A stretch of 64,000 nucleotides of DNA from Artocarpus heterophyllus (GCA_025403435.1 CM046350.1:20840324-20904323), one strand, 5' to 3'; positions 48,751-61,695 are shown, counted from the stretch's first letter. Translations and numbers: made by a program. Notes: generated from the letters alone by a model not told the origin.

Positions 48751-49960
48751 CTGTACGTGATGCAGTCGACAGCATTGCAGACATTTGGGCGTGTTTTTCT
48801 TACAACATTGATGATTGATGTATTTGTGTGACGCATATCTGATGGAGTAATATAAAATTTTATTTTTAATATTTAATTTATATGTTAAGATAAATATGGT
48901 ATGTCAAATTTTTTGTTTTTAACTGTTGCAATAAATAATTAAGATATATGTCATATTCTTTGTTTTTAACTGTTGCAATAAATAATTAAGGTTTATGTCA
49001 TATTCTTTGTTTTTAATTGTTGCAATAAATAATTAAGATATATGTCATATTCTTTGCTTTAATCGTTACAATAAATAATTATGAGATGTAAGGATAAACA
49101 ATTTTTTAAAGGTGGAAAAAATTATTTAATTGTTAAAATTCAGTTTCCAAATTTAGTATCGGTGGTCCAAATGTTGCACAATGATTGAAGAAATAACATT
49201 ACGTAATTGCACCAGTGTGGATTTAACAAACGACCGCCGTAGAAACACATAAAAACAAATAAAAACATATCAATCAATGTGGTATAACCCGTCGGGCGTC
49301 AACTAAGATAAACGTGAAAAAATCTGGACCAACTAATTTCTTGTTAATATCTTCTTTTTTTTTATGTTGTTAATATAATATATAGCTAGTAAACATCGCA
49401 AACATCCTCGACTCTTTCATTAAGATCGTAAGAGCCATAATTAGGACTTATCGGCATAATTCAGATAGTTACATAATTAGTAAATTCCCAGGAAAGATGG
49501 CCTTGTTTTATTATAATCAGATCCTCACTTGTAATGTAGGGCTCTACACATTCTTTTCAATTCCTTCGTTGCTCTCCAAGAGTATCTTCAGGCAATAAGA
49601 AATATTGTGCATGCAAGAAGATACATCCAATTAGGTTCTTGAAATCATCAATAAATTTCATTTTCATATTATGTGGTATTATTGTTTTCGTAATTTTTCA
49701 AACCATTAATCCGACTCCCACAAAGCGGAAGAGTGTGCAAATCATAGATATAAGTATATAGATGAAAAAAAAAACATTGATATTTTATCACTAACGATTT
49801 GTTTTTATTGCGTTTAATTTGTATATGTTTCCTTTCTGTGACTCAAATTATATAATGAGTTGATCGAAGGCAAATTATTTGAGGGTTATTAATTAACGTA
49901 AATTGGTTGCCTGTACAGTTAGCAAAATTTGACCCGCCTAATATACTGATCCATAGATTT
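48751..49960. other. AT-rich intergenic DNA with one tandem repeat
   Basis: Apart from the 47-bp tandem repeat at 48904-49085 I see no recognisable element or gene. A GC-richer patch at 49205-49310 carries no open frame of note. Confidence 0.45.
48904..49085. repeat. 47-bp tandem repeat, about four units
   Basis: Units start at 48904, 48951, 48998 and 49045 and share TTTTTAACTGTTGCAATAAA and TAATTAAG. The first three are exactly 47 bp; the fourth is more diverged. Confidence 0.9.
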
Positions 49961-50135
49961 TTTTTAAATATTCATGATGTTTTTTTTAATTATATTATCT
50001 TAAAAAGTAATAAAAATTATTAATTAAAACCACTTTAATTATAACATATAAAAATTTTATATTATATTAATTTTTTTATTATTATTATAACATATAAAAA
50101 TTTTATATTATTTATAACTAAATTCTCACTACTAT
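49961..50135. repeat. Short AT-rich MITE-like repeat
   Basis: Two copies of ATAACATATAAAAATTTTATATTAT occur at about 50040 and 50085. The same word is found in the short repeats at 56930, 59560 and 61580. Confidence 0.4.
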
Positions 50136-51676
50136 ACCAAACAAGTAAGTCACAAACTTCTCTTTTCTTCAAGACATCGATTTTCTAAACATATACAAGC
50201 ACTCGACCTTGTACATCCAACGACCCAGCGCCCCACGATAGGGACCGTGCACCGACAAACTGTACAACGAATTATAAATATTGAAAAAGAAAAGAAACTT
50301 CATGTACAAGAAAAGTCTATACAAGGTAGTCCAATATAATATTGCTAAAATCCAAATGACAGGTGTCTCCTCCGAGAAAGTGAAACACTAAAACTTAATG
50401 CTCACACACGTATATATCCATATAGGCCGGCGGCTTTTAGGATGCTTGTGAATTAGTTGTGGGAGCGAGGGTAAAAAAATTTAAATTTTAGTCATAATAA
50501 TTTTTAATTATAATAAGATATTATAATTGATATGTATTTAATTATAATTTTTAATTTAATTTTAATTGTGACTAAAAGTTTTAATTATAAAATTTTTAAG
50601 ATACGAAAACATATTGTTGTTAATAATTTTGTAGTTAAAAGTTATAGTTACAATAAAATTTTGTGAGTAACATACATTTAGTCATAATTTTTAATTTAAT
50701 TTTTATTGTGTTAAAAAATTTTACAAAAAACTACTATAATCAAAAGTCTAATTTTTTGCAGTAGGTTTACAAGCTTTTGGTACATAAATTGGTCTTGGCT
50801 TAAAATGTACCAAGATTTCACCTCTGTATATTTTGTGGTTCAAATTAATGAGTACTGCATCATTATTTTTTTTTAAAAAAAAGCATTATTTTGTTTAGCT
50901 GTAAAAGTTTCTCAGATTTTTCTGCGTGATTCATGACCTGCTTATGGAAACGTAATTGTACCTAATTCCACCATATATATTTATGTTTAAGAAAAATTTG
51001 AAAATAACGAACGTTTTTATGTAAGATACATATTGATCATGAGATAAGCATATGAGGATAGTGTTAGGAAAAAGTTAGTGGTACAGAGGTAGAACAAATT
51101 AACACCTCTAACATCTTGGCAGGAAAATATGATAAGTAGTAGCTATACATATATAATAGTGACTTTAAAGATTGGCCAGATGAGCCCCTTCTGGCTGCTG
51201 CGCTGAATTGCTTCCTTTGTTTGTACAATCTTATCCTTCCACACACTATTGCATGCACTGTACGTGTAGCAGCTTTTTTTTATGTATGACATGAACATGC
51301 AGGCCCTGCATACCTGCCCCCACCATTATTCTAAAAGAAATGCACCAGAAGATTGGTATAAGAGATGCAAATAATAATAATAATAATAACAACAACAACA
51401 ACAACAGCAACAAGAACAATGCCACTTTTGATCAGTTATGGAATTTTTCTAGAGAAAAGGATGGTCACTGTAAGGCTGCTTTTCGCCATAACTCTGCATC
51501 ATCAGCTCTTTTTCGCTGGAAATTAATATTTTGCACGCACGCACGCACGTACATACTCTATGAATTTAAAAACTGTTCAAGTGTGTGTCATATCAACACG
51601 TGGCTCTTGTCTATAGAATTTTGTTTTCCAGGGGCTGACAAGCCAATATGGGTAAATAAGTATTTGTGTCAAAATT
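50136..51676. other. Intergenic DNA, no gene assigned
   Basis: 50465-50720 is AT-rich with repeated TTTAGTCATAAT and AATTTTTAATTT words, probably another decayed AT-rich repeat. 51050-51300 is GC-richer but has no recognisable frame. The (AAT)n(AAC)n tract at 51369-51416 creates a poly-Asn frame (51340-51717) that I regard as chance. Confidence 0.45.
51369..51416. repeat. Compound (AAT)n(AAC)n microsatellite
   Basis: About seven AAT units are followed by about six AAC units, then imperfect AGC/AAG units. Confidence 0.95.
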
Positions 51677-51679
51677 TTA

Positions 51680-52195
51680 GGGTCCGTTTCATAAATAGAT
51701 TTAAATTAATAATTTAATTTAAATTAATATGATTTAAATTAAGATTTAAGTTAGTAATTTGAATTGTTATTCGAATTAACGTTTAGATAAGCATTTAAGT
51801 TTTAATCTAAGTATAGAATAAAATTGAAATTTATGTTTAGAGAGATAGTAAAGATAGTTTTTTATTTATTAATAAATCTAATAAAATCTTAATGTTAATG
51901 ATCTTAAAAAATATGCAATATGGATCTTGATTTATTCCTCTCTTCATTAGAAACACAGTGAAAAAAGAATCATCTCAATTGGATATCAAATGAAAAAGTT
52001 ATGATTTTTTCCCTCAAATATAGAAGAGAGAATTTTAGTTTTTACTGTAACAAAGATATCAAGTATCAAAAGTTTAAAGGAGATGAGAATTTTAAAAATT
52101 TAGATTCTTGATACTTAAATAATTCAAATTTTGAGGGAAACAAATATAGATCTGAACGATTCTTAATACTTAAATCTAAATTTAAGTCTATTGAA
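51680..52195. mobile_element. Tourist-like MITE, copy 1
   Basis: It starts GGGTCCGTTTC after TTA (51677-51679) and is homologous along its length to the copy at 53089-53624. Shared words include TTTAAGTTTTAATCT, AATAAAATTGAAATTTATG and TTTATTCCTCTCTT. Its right end is eroded. Confidence 0.65.
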
Positions 52196-52493
52196 TTAAA
52201 AAAATACATAAAACAAAAAATACAAGGCATGAGGAAAAAAAATCCTATAAAATACTAATGTTATTAGTTACATGTTTTTAGTCATGAGAAAATATTTGAG
52301 TCACGTCAAAAAGTTTGATCACACTAAAAATTAATAACCAATAAGACCCTTTAAGGGTTTAACTTTTTTTGTTGCTTCGCTTTTCCATCTGGAGTTGATG
52401 TAATATTTTCTTTTCTTGACTTTTTGTATATTATTTTTTTCTTCTTCAGACAAAATGAGTGGCTTATAATATTCTGGTGTGTGCTAATTTAAA

Positions 52494-52648
52494 GAGTGTT
52501 TCGAAGCATTAGTTAAAACAAATTGATTAAAAATATTATAATATTTAAGAGTTATATATTATAGTATATTTTTATTTAATTTTATAATATATAAGAGTTT
52601 TATACTTTAGCAATCAAAAGTTGGTTTGAACTGAGTTAGGAATGCACC
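52494..52648. mobile_element. Short AT-rich MITE-like repeat
   Basis: The ends GAGTGTTTCGAAGCATTAGT and GAGTTAGGAATGCACC are weakly inverted. The centre holds TATATTATAGTATATTTTTA and ATATAAGAGTTTTATA, as in the repeats near 61.6 kb and 62.4 kb. Confidence 0.45.
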
Positions 52649-52680
52649 AAAAAATTTTCATGAGTTGTCCTCTACCTTCA

Positions 52681-52872
52681 ATCCCCTTGAAAAAAATTAA
52701 AAAGATTATATAGTACTATTCAAAAACAGAGTACAAAAATGTTATATATCATAGTATCTCACGTGCAAGTCACATGGGGATTGAAAAAAATAAAAAAGAA
52801 TGTATAGTACTCTTCAAAAACCGAGTACAAAAATGTTATATATCATAGTATCTCCCATGCAAGTTACATGCA
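52681..52872. repeat. 95-bp tandem duplication
   Basis: Two adjacent copies share GAGTACAAAAATGTTATATA, TCATAGTATCTC and TAGTACT-TTCAAAAAC, with a period of about 95 bp. Confidence 0.88.
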
Positions 52873-52947
52873 GTACTTGATCATTTTTTAAAGGTCAAGA
52901 ACAAAAAGACTTCATTTTTTTTTTCTTTCAAATGGAGAGATAGAAGA

Positions 52948-52999
<52 letters not shown>
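52948..52999. repeat. (TA)n(GA)n compound microsatellite
   Basis: About ten TA units run directly into about sixteen GA units. Confidence 0.95.
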
Positions 53000-53002
<3 letters not shown>

Positions 53003-53088
53003 CTGAGCAGACCAAACGTGCAAATATAATTGAGAATAGAGGCTTTATTTTCCCTATAATTGCTCATTTTTTCATTCCATATATTTTA

Positions 53089-53624
53089 AGGATTCATTTG
53101 GTAAATGGATTTAAATTAGTGATTTGATTTGAATTAGTGTGATTTGAATTAGGATTTGAGTTATCAATTTAAATTATTATCCGAATTGACATTTGGACGT
53201 ACATTTAAGTTTTAATCTGAATATAGAATAAAATTAAAATTTATGTTTGAAGAGAGAGTGAAAATAATTTTTCATTTATCAACAAATCTAATAAAATCTT
53301 AGTGTTAATGATTCTAAAAAATATACAATATAAATCTTAATTTATTCCTCTCTTTACTAAGAATATAATGAAAAAGAATCATTTAATTAGATAACAAATA
53401 AAGAAATTATGATTTTTTTTTAAATATATGAGAGAGAATTTTAGTTTTTATTGTAACAGAGATATTCGAGTATCAAAAGTTTAGAGGAGTCAGAATTCTG
53501 AAAACTTAGATTCTTGATACTCAAAAAATTTAAATTTTAAGAAAACTAAACACATGTCTAAATTTTTTTTAATATTTAAATTTAAATTTAAGTTTAAAAA
53601 AAAAAGTTCCAAAACAAACGGCCC
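53089..53624. mobile_element. Tourist-like MITE, copy 2, with TTA duplication
   Basis: The ends AGGATTCATTTGG and CCAAAACAAACGGCCC are flanked by TTA at 53086-53088 and 53625-53627. A 3-bp TTA/TAA duplication and GGGyCyGTTTG-like ends are characteristic of PIF/Harbinger-derived Tourist MITEs. At 536 bp it has no coding capacity and needs a transposase elsewhere. Confidence 0.7.
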
Positions 53625-53627
53625 TTA

Positions 53628-54350
53628 CGTATACCAAATACTTGGACAGAGATGTGTTTTAGCTTCACGTCAATGGCAGCTACAATTAAATTGATATAAA
53701 CCATTCTAGTATATTCACAAAGTTATTCCTTCCAAGAATATAGCCACATTCTAAGATATAATAATAAACGACCTTGACCGTTGATCATATACATGATGTT
53801 GTCAATTATCTTCACAGAATGAGCAGCGACATTTCACCGTCAGTAGTGACACTTTTTTGGAGAGCGAAAGAATAGTGTAATATTGAAGTCGGCTTCGCGT
53901 AACAGTTGACATGATTCAAAAAGTGGGACCCAAGAGTGAGATAGCCACCATGGGTAAGCAGTGTCGTAACATCGTCAATTAAAGCTCAAACAAATAGAGA
54001 TGGGATTGCTGTATATACATATATATACGTATACACGCGCACAGATGACATGTATTTATATACTGAGATTCTGATTTTGATGATGAACCACTTGGACGCC
54101 AATATATAATTGATTTGCTGACCTAGGGTTTACAATTATTTTGACTGACATAGCCAAGCTTCCGAATGAGGCACCACCACGTCACCTTGTCACAACTTAT
54201 AGTTGTGGCGTATACTGGTGTCGACGTGTCGGCAGCTAGCTCCAGGGACAATATCTACAAGGCCTTTTTCATTTCAACACGTGCCCATATGTAGATTTCG
54301 TAGATAATAATAATGATTTAAAGAAAAAAGCGTTATGTATGGAGAGAATT
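53628..54350. other. Intergenic DNA, no gene seen
   Basis: This stretch is somewhat GC-richer than its surroundings and includes a (TA/CA)-rich patch near 54015-54045. No open frame resembles a known protein. Confidence 0.45.
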
Positions 54351-54373
54351 GGGGGGGGGGGGGGGGGGGGGGG
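54351..54373. repeat. Poly-G run (23 G)
   Basis: Twenty-three uninterrupted G follow GGAGAGAATT. Such a tract can form a G-quadruplex and is prone to length error in replication and sequencing. Confidence 0.95.
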
Positions 54374-56401
54374 AAAGGAAAAACCACACAAGAAAAGTTT
54401 GGATAGCGGCCTAACGAAAAAGGGGGAATCTAATTCAATTGCAGATGGAACTAGCTTAGCAGTGCAGCTATAGTGAAAACGGCTTCTCAATCTCATTATA
54501 AGGATGCCATGCCCCGGCCCTCATGCAGTAAATTGGTTGAAGACAAGGGCTTAAAAATAAAATAAATAAATAAATTCAGCCTATATATACAGGAGCTTTT
54601 GTTTGATGTAATGGATAATATGTAATTTTAATGGTCTATAAGTTTTCTAATCCAAGCAAATGACTGGACGGCTTTTGGTTTGGTCTTGCTAATCATTGAC
54701 ATTTGTCAATCTATTATAGGTATATACTATATACATGGGATTTTGATTTTTAAATGTTGAAAACCTCTTTTTCGGAGTCTTCGTAGTAAATGGGTGCCTG
54801 CAAAAAGTTAGAGCAAGTTGAGCTAATACTACCAGAACTAGGTGTTGCTTTTCGTTGTAAAAAAGAAATAAATACAAACACGCACCAGATATTATGTTGT
54901 AAATGCTCATTGCAAAAATAACCTTACAATCTCATTATTTAGAAATTAACTCTCTATTTTTGGATAATACAATATCAATCTTTCAGATTTAAGAGACTAA
55001 TGTTGCAAAATTACCCTTAACTCATCGATATCATGCCCGGAAGGAGAAATTTTCTATTATATTCCAAATACCACCCTTAAGAAGAGCAACAAAATAGTAA
55101 ATTAGATATACAATTTTTTTTAGGATAAGATACATCATGTATACACTAGTCTTCAGCCATTATTGTTGTTTCTTAAAAAAAAAAAAGTCTTCAACCATTG
55201 TCTAAACCCCTAACATTTTAAGTGTGTATGTATTGAATTTAGCTTATATATCCTGTCTCTTTTTATATCCCCTAATAATATCATACCATATTAATTAAAA
55301 TATTTTAATTGACATGATTAATAACATAATATTTTAATTGATATTTTATTCTAAATGATATAATATGATTTTATTGAAGGAACATGAATAAGGGGACACA
55401 TGAGTCAACTTTGTATGTATCCAAACATCACACTAAACCCTCATACTAGTGTTTGTTTGACATGAAACAATTAATAATCAAGGCTTGAATTTGAAATTTG
55501 ATAAACGCAAGAGTAAGGTCATTTTCATCATTTACGCCCTATTCTTATTATTCAGGGGTTGGTACAAGGACATCTTAATCTTGAATATAACCTTTCGCTT
55601 GACCATGTTTGCATATTGTCACATTTACTTGAAATCTAAGTTATAAGTCAATTGTAAAATGGTAAAATGGAAAGACATATAGGTTTATTTTTAAGAATAA
55701 CCGTCTGCTATATAAGGGACATGCTAAAGACCTTTTAAAAAAAAAATTGAAGTTGAGGATTCAAATGTTTACATTTTATATTTTATGATGGAGCCATCAG
55801 ATGTATAATTACTATGAGATTGCTTGTAATCACGCCGTTTAAATACTTTAATATAAAGGTTTTTATAAATTTGTTAATGTAATATTTAAATTGGTGGTTT
55901 AAATCGAAGATATTATAACAATTTAAATTTTTTAAAAAATATCTTATAATAAAATTAGTTCAAGTTAAAGCTTTTTTTTTTTTTTTTGGTTAGAGTCATA
56001 GAACCAAAACATAACATAAAATGCCGTCGTCAATTTTGCTAATGGATGTGTATTTTGTTGAATTTAAATAAAAAAGAATGGTCTATTTATAGCAGTCTCC
56101 ATCTCCATCGGCAAAAACGACTATAGTAATAGACCGTTGAAGTTGAAGGACGTCATATTTATTTATTTTTTAAATCTTTAGCCAGGTCTTTGTTCTTGTT
56201 AGTCTCTAGAAACAAATTGGGATCCTCAACGTGGCTGGACAAGAATAATTCAACCAATTGAAGTGTACCAATCTTTTCGTTTCTAAAAGTGACAGCTGAT
56301 GTTGAACCAAAAATGTATAGTATGTGTCATAAATATTTTCTATTTCTTTCTTTCTTTCTCTCTTTTTTTTTTTTCCTTTTCGTTTCTTTACAGACTTCAT
56401 G
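54374..56401. other. AT-rich intergenic DNA, no gene assigned
   Basis: No element ends or coding signal could be assigned. A poly-A run lies near 55174 and a poly-T run near 55972. Confidence 0.45.
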
Positions 56402-56640
56402 AATTAACGTACTTTATTAGCCCCATGATGGTTCCACACCAACCACTTTTGGTGCGCAGATTAAAAAAGTCACTGACCCTGTGATAGAGGTCTATTTCAG
56501 AGTCAGGGAAGTCATAGATGGACTTTGCATAAACCACTCCGAATGTAGTGTACTCCCCTACATCTCCACCATCTTCCTGACATGGAAAGTCATTTGAGCA
56601 CGTTAATGTGATGTTTTGTTCATTAGTTGAAACCTTGCTG
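56402..56640 (-). other. Unassigned open frame of about 80 codons without Met
   Basis: The minus strand is open from about 56640 to a TGA at 56400-56402. The translation includes NITLTCSNDFPCQEDGGDVG, then YTTFGVVYAKSIYDFPDSEI and a segment ending GLIKYVNS. It coincides with a patch of more balanced base composition. It could be a terminal exon or a gene fragment carried by a transposon; upstream a CTCAG that could act as an acceptor lies near 56640. I do not recognise the protein, and chance cannot be excluded. Confidence 0.3.
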
Positions 56641-56884
56641 AGTGAATTTTGTTATAATATTTTATTTTATAAAATTTAAATTATTATAATATTTTTAATT
56701 CAAGTTTTTTTTAGGCTAACCCTATTTGGATAAGAAAGAATTATAAGATGTAAAACAAAAAAAAAAATATTGATATTGACACATTTGAATTGCTAAAGAA
56801 AGAAATAGTAAGGCATTTTATTTGGATAAAAGACCCAGATCGAACCAACCATTCAAATACCATATAAACAATTTAACAATAGTT

Positions 56885-57010
56885 GTATAATGAGAGTATT
56901 TTGAAACAGAGTTAAAATTATAAGTTAAAATTAAAATACTATAACATATAAAAATTTTATATTATAATAAATTTTTGCTTAACATTATAGTTTATTAGAA
57001 CTTTACATAT
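56885..57010. repeat. Short AT-rich MITE-like repeat
   Basis: It contains AAAATTAAAATACTATAACATA and ATAAAAATTTTATATTATA words shared with 50040, 59560 and 61580. Confidence 0.4.
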
Positions 57011-59529
57011 ATTCTAACATTTAAAACTTAGAAATTACAATTAGGTTACCAATCAAAGTCATAAAATTTAACGTGTGTAATGGACAAAGATAGACATAAT
57101 ATATATAATTCCTTTATGGCGGCAATATTAGATACTACCTGCCTCATATTGATTTTTGGTTAATTTTGAGTTTTTTTTCCCGTTAGATGTTGCTTATAAT
57201 GCGGGCATTTTTATTTTTTATTTTTCTCACTTGCCAAGATTTTCCCTTTGGTATTTTCTGGCAGTCAGACATTGAATGTGCCCATTTTCTTGACAAGGTT
57301 GAAATCTATTTTAGGAACTGAATTTTAAAGGTAGAGTTTTGGCTTAACCTTTTGGCGTCGCTTCCTACTTGTAGCTGCTAGGTTTCAGATTTCTTATCTA
57401 GGTGAGTCTTAGGAGAGACACCCTTTGCGGTTGTATTTTTCTTTTTCTTCCCAATATTTTTGTCCCTTTTTATTTTTCTCTAACAAATTTGAGCTAGGCG
57501 TTTAGTGTGGGATGAGTTTGTTATTTGTTACTAACCGAATTAGGATGTTTTTAGCTTTTCTTGATGCTTGTTACTTCTTCTCTTCAATAAGAAAAACATA
57601 TGTGATATTATATGCCATATACTTAGATTCTGATTATATAATTTTCTTTAATTCAATCAAATAAAAGTCAAACTTATTAAAAACTTGAGATTTCATCTTA
57701 AAAAATCAACCTCTAGTTAAGTATAGTAGCTCAATTTTCCTATAAGCTTGTAACTATATTTACATAATTTAGATAATGTGGGGCATAAGTTAATTTTTAA
57801 CTTTTACACATTCTTTAAAATAGTGCTCTCTTTGGAGCAATCGATCTTGTTTTGGATAGATAGACGGATCGTTTTAACTTTTCGGCCTCTAAGACATTAA
57901 CAGTTTACCAAACTCCCCCAAATCTAAACTTTAATTTCACCCAGGTACGATATCCATGCGGCACCAAGCGGCCATTGGTTGTAATAGTCTTATTCTTTAG
58001 ACAAAAGTCCGTGAGTAACTTTTTCAACCAAATTTATATACAATGAATGAAGCATACAAATGATGTGCATAGTAAGATCCTAGTTGAATCAAAACTTTAT
58101 TAACTGCAAGCAAATTTTGAGCTTTTAGAAAGTATGAAGGCAAAGAAACGGCCAAGGTGTAGAACTAGTCTAAATTTTCATAATTAGGTTTAGATTTTTT
58201 GGGGGGATAAATTAGATTTAGTTTCAGTTACATTATTTAGGGTTGAGCTACATTAAAGCATATAACTATGATCCACTGATTAAGCACGAACGTACACGCG
58301 GAAACTTAACAATTCAAAGAGTAATCAATAATGGATTTTGACAATTATGTCAACATTGATCGTAGTGGAGTAAACAATATATAATTAAATCCTAGTATTA
58401 CGTTTGAAAAATAAAGTAGCCCTTAAAATTAGTAGGAGAAATAAGTGCACTAAGTTACTTGGAGATTGACGATATTCAAGAAATAAATCTATTACGCATG
58501 CATGTAAAAAGCACATATAGATCGTTCGATCATATCACAAGAAACTGTGATATTAAACATTTGGCATTAATTCACATATTTTATTTGGTGCGCGTTAGCT
58601 TCAAGCAATTGTGACATGAACATTAATTAAGTCCGAACTTTGAGCGAAACTCAATACATTCAAAGATGTAATTATCCCACAAGCCACCAGAATTTCCTTC
58701 CCTAGATAAGCAAGCAACTGGTCCATATTCCACAATACATAAGAGATAAATATATATAGATATATATATATATATATACATCGCATTTTGATCATATCAC
58801 ATGAAAGTGACCCGAAATTAACTTGGTTATAGTTTTCTTGTCCTCAATAACTCTCTCTATAGATACTTTTATTTATTGAACGCGGCACTAGATAGTTTGT
58901 GGTTCATTCAAAAGGAATTATCTGTTGTACTTAACAAGAAGAAATTCTTTGCTTATGGTTTGGTTTGTAATGGATAAGGAGTAAGATGGCAAGTGGAATA
59001 ATGCATCTATAGAAAACGACTTGAGCATTTCATATCCATTGAGAGTTACTTGTTACCTACATTTCCACATTAATTAAATTAGACAGTTTTTCTTTGAGAA
59101 GTTAAAAAGTCTATTACATAATTATAACTTTGTTTTTATCCACTGAACCTTGGTGCAAATCTAATACTACTAATTTGGTTGAAAGCTGCTGGCCGTATCT
59201 ACCGCCGCTTTCTCCAAAGATTGTGTCGTGTCAGCTTACTTGATCATTAATAGTCGAGTTTATTTTGTTAGGGCGGCAACACATTTTTCTTTTTGACTAA
59301 TCATAATAATAATTATTATAATTATAGTAATAATTATAATTATAATAACAGTGTGTGAACTTTTATCGAATCCGGGAATGGAGGATAACAAAGGGCCAAG
59401 GCATCCAAGGTCATGCACTTGCTCAGCCATTAATACTAGTCTCCTCAGTTACAGGAAAAAGTCTGAGCAATTATTCATAGAACCACCAATTTCCAAATTA
59501 TTTGCTTTCTTTTACCATTCCCTGCTGAT
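57011..59529. other. AT-rich intergenic DNA, no gene seen
   Basis: 57170-57600 is T-rich with less biased patches and ends in CTTCTCTTCAATAAG, loosely like a LINE 3' end, but nothing decisive. A (TA)n run lies at 58752-58788. (AAT/ATT)-rich sequence is at 59300-59350. The remainder is featureless to me. Confidence 0.45.
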
Positions 59530-59645
59530 AAAACCAAGTAAGAATTTAAAGTTAAAATTAAAATATTATCATATATAAAAAATTTATATTGTAGTATATT
59601 TTTATTTGATATTGTTGTAAGTAAAACTAGTTCTCAAACACTTTC
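59530..59645. repeat. Short AT-rich MITE-like repeat
   Basis: It contains GTTAAAATTAAAATATTATC and TATAAAAAATTTATATTGTA, then a right end CTCAAACACTTTC. It is the same family as the repeats at 52494 and 61517. Confidence 0.4.
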
Positions 59646-59689
59646 AAAATAGTTGATGGGCAAGAATATTTATGAACTAACTTTACAAG

Positions 59690-59905
59690 ATGAATTTTAT
59701 TACGATAATCCCGAAAAACCCAAAAATCTGAAATAAACGCAACAATCTAAAGGCGATCATGCAATATGTTCATATTAAACTTGTAAGCAAAGTTGAAAAG
59801 CTCCTTCAACGTCCCAGAACTATCCTCACGACAATCCATAATTCCTTTCAGGGCAGCCCAAATGATCGAGCAATGAGTCAGAGCTATAGGTGTTAACTAG
59901 TTGAT
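59690..59905 (-). pseudogene. Possible retroelement-derived coding fossil
   Basis: One minus-strand frame reads SIIWAALKGIMDCREDSSGT, then after a stop FISDFWVFRDYRNKI. The pattern is loosely like the linker and RNase H-proximal region of plant LINE-type polyproteins ('IWN-RNK'). The match is from memory and short, with an internal TAG. It may be chance. Confidence 0.25.
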
Positions 59906-61516
59906 CCTACATGCAAAGCTTAGGGAGTCATTTTATGGATTCCATTCCTGAGTTAAGTTTTAATTACCACATTGTTATTTTTTAATTTATTTAGTAATAA
60001 AGAAACAAGCCAGTTGCTGCTTGATGTGCAACTAAAACAAACATCTTTATAAGTACCATATTTTAAATAGAATTTATTTCAAGCAGCAATTTCAACTAAT
60101 CTTAAACGTTGTTTTTCTAAGCAAATTTCGAGTTGAATCATCTAGCTCTAATTGGTGAGAGAATTATTTCTCATCCTTTCTCTTATAATTAATACTCAAA
60201 ATTCATATTCTACTGAAGAACAATGGGCGTGACTCTTTTAACAGAATGAACCACTATAAATTTTGCATACGGTATTTTTGTTCTATTGTTCTATTTTATT
60301 TTACACATTGTCATCTGATCTTGAACATTCGCTTTAGAGCTAATAGGTCCAATAAACGGTGCTTTGAGAGCCCAAATTTCTTAAATAATGCACAAACAAT
60401 CTAAATATTTAAGCACACATGGAAAAATATATTTCAAGAAGAACATTTAGGGAAAAACTATTAAAATGAAGCACATTAAAAAATGATGACACTGTAGAGG
60501 ATTTTTGATAAATTGAAAACTAGAAAATGAAAAACTAAATACAAACACATATGGAAGAAATTATATTAATATAAGCAAAGTAAGAGAAAGCGCATTTCAA
60601 TTGCCCAAATAGGAACATATTAGAGAGAATGCATTTTAAAAAATAATTGAGATGACATGGGAAAAAGTATTTTAAATAAACATATGAAAAATAAAACTAT
60701 AAAATAAATAGGTGCACATTTGAAAGAAATTATTTTGACAAGGACAAAATGATAAAGTAATGAAGAAGTAAAATAAAAAAATATTAGAAGAAATTTTTTG
60801 ATGGTATACTAAAAAAAAATAAGACAGGCAAGAAAAAAAAAGGAGCTTTTTTCCTCAAAAAACAAAAAATATTAAAAAAAAAGAGAGAGACGAAGAAACG
60901 CAGACCAACTGTTGCCGAAAAGAAACTTGAGTGCCCGAGACACTTTTGGCATGGTAAGATATCAATCACATTGAAACTATTTAGCATAGATTTCTAGAAA
61001 CTATTTTTAACTCATTGGGTCACAAGTTGTTTGGACATGTTTGAATGATTTATCAAAAACTTTTAGCTCTCACAAAAGCTTACAGTTAAGTCACAAAATA
61101 TAATTTTTCAAAATTTTTAAAATAAATTTTAAAACTTATATCAAAATGTCTATCAAATATTTTAAACTTTATTATAATATTTTTATTGTTTGTAAACATT
61201 GAAAAACTATTTTAACCGATTTAAGGACTTTTAATGATATGATCTTTAAACTTTTTAAATATATATATATATATATATATACATGATTGACACTTACTAA
61301 AAAAACAACCACAATTTTTATTTTTTCTCTTCTATTAAGCAAAAACACAAACAAAATATCTGCGAAACAGACCCTATCTTCAGTTGAAGTTCTACCATGG
61401 AAAAGATGCCAAACAAGAAAAGAACATATTGGAGGATGACTGTGCGCCATACATATTTTTTTTCTCTCTCCAATCAACTTCAACATCCCCGATCACAATA
61501 GATATAGAGTACATTG
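59906..61516. other. AT-rich intergenic DNA, no gene seen
   Basis: The stretch is purine-rich on the plus strand between 60420 and 60900 (repeated GAAAAA, ACATATGGAA words). An (AT)n run lies at 61259-61282. No coding signal is seen. Confidence 0.45.
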
Positions 61517-61695
61517 AAATTGTTTGGATATTTTAGGTACTAATAAGTGTGGTTAAAATTAAAATTTTTGAACTAAAAATTATAAAATATAAGAGTTTTA
61601 TATTATATTATATTTATATTGGTTATTATAGTATATAGAAGTTTTATATTATTATAATTAAAAGTTTTAATTATAACTAATTTTACTAAATTTTT
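61517..61695. mobile_element. Short AT-rich MITE-like repeat
   Basis: It contains two copies of a TATA-AGAGTTTTATATTAT-like word in a symmetrical arrangement. A GTTTGG-type left end is present; the right end is unclear. Confidence 0.4.

Noticed and set aside
51340..51717. Poly-Asn open frame (125 codons)
   Set aside because: It is created by an (AAT)n(AAC)n microsatellite; the remainder resembles no protein and no promoter or splice context is visible.
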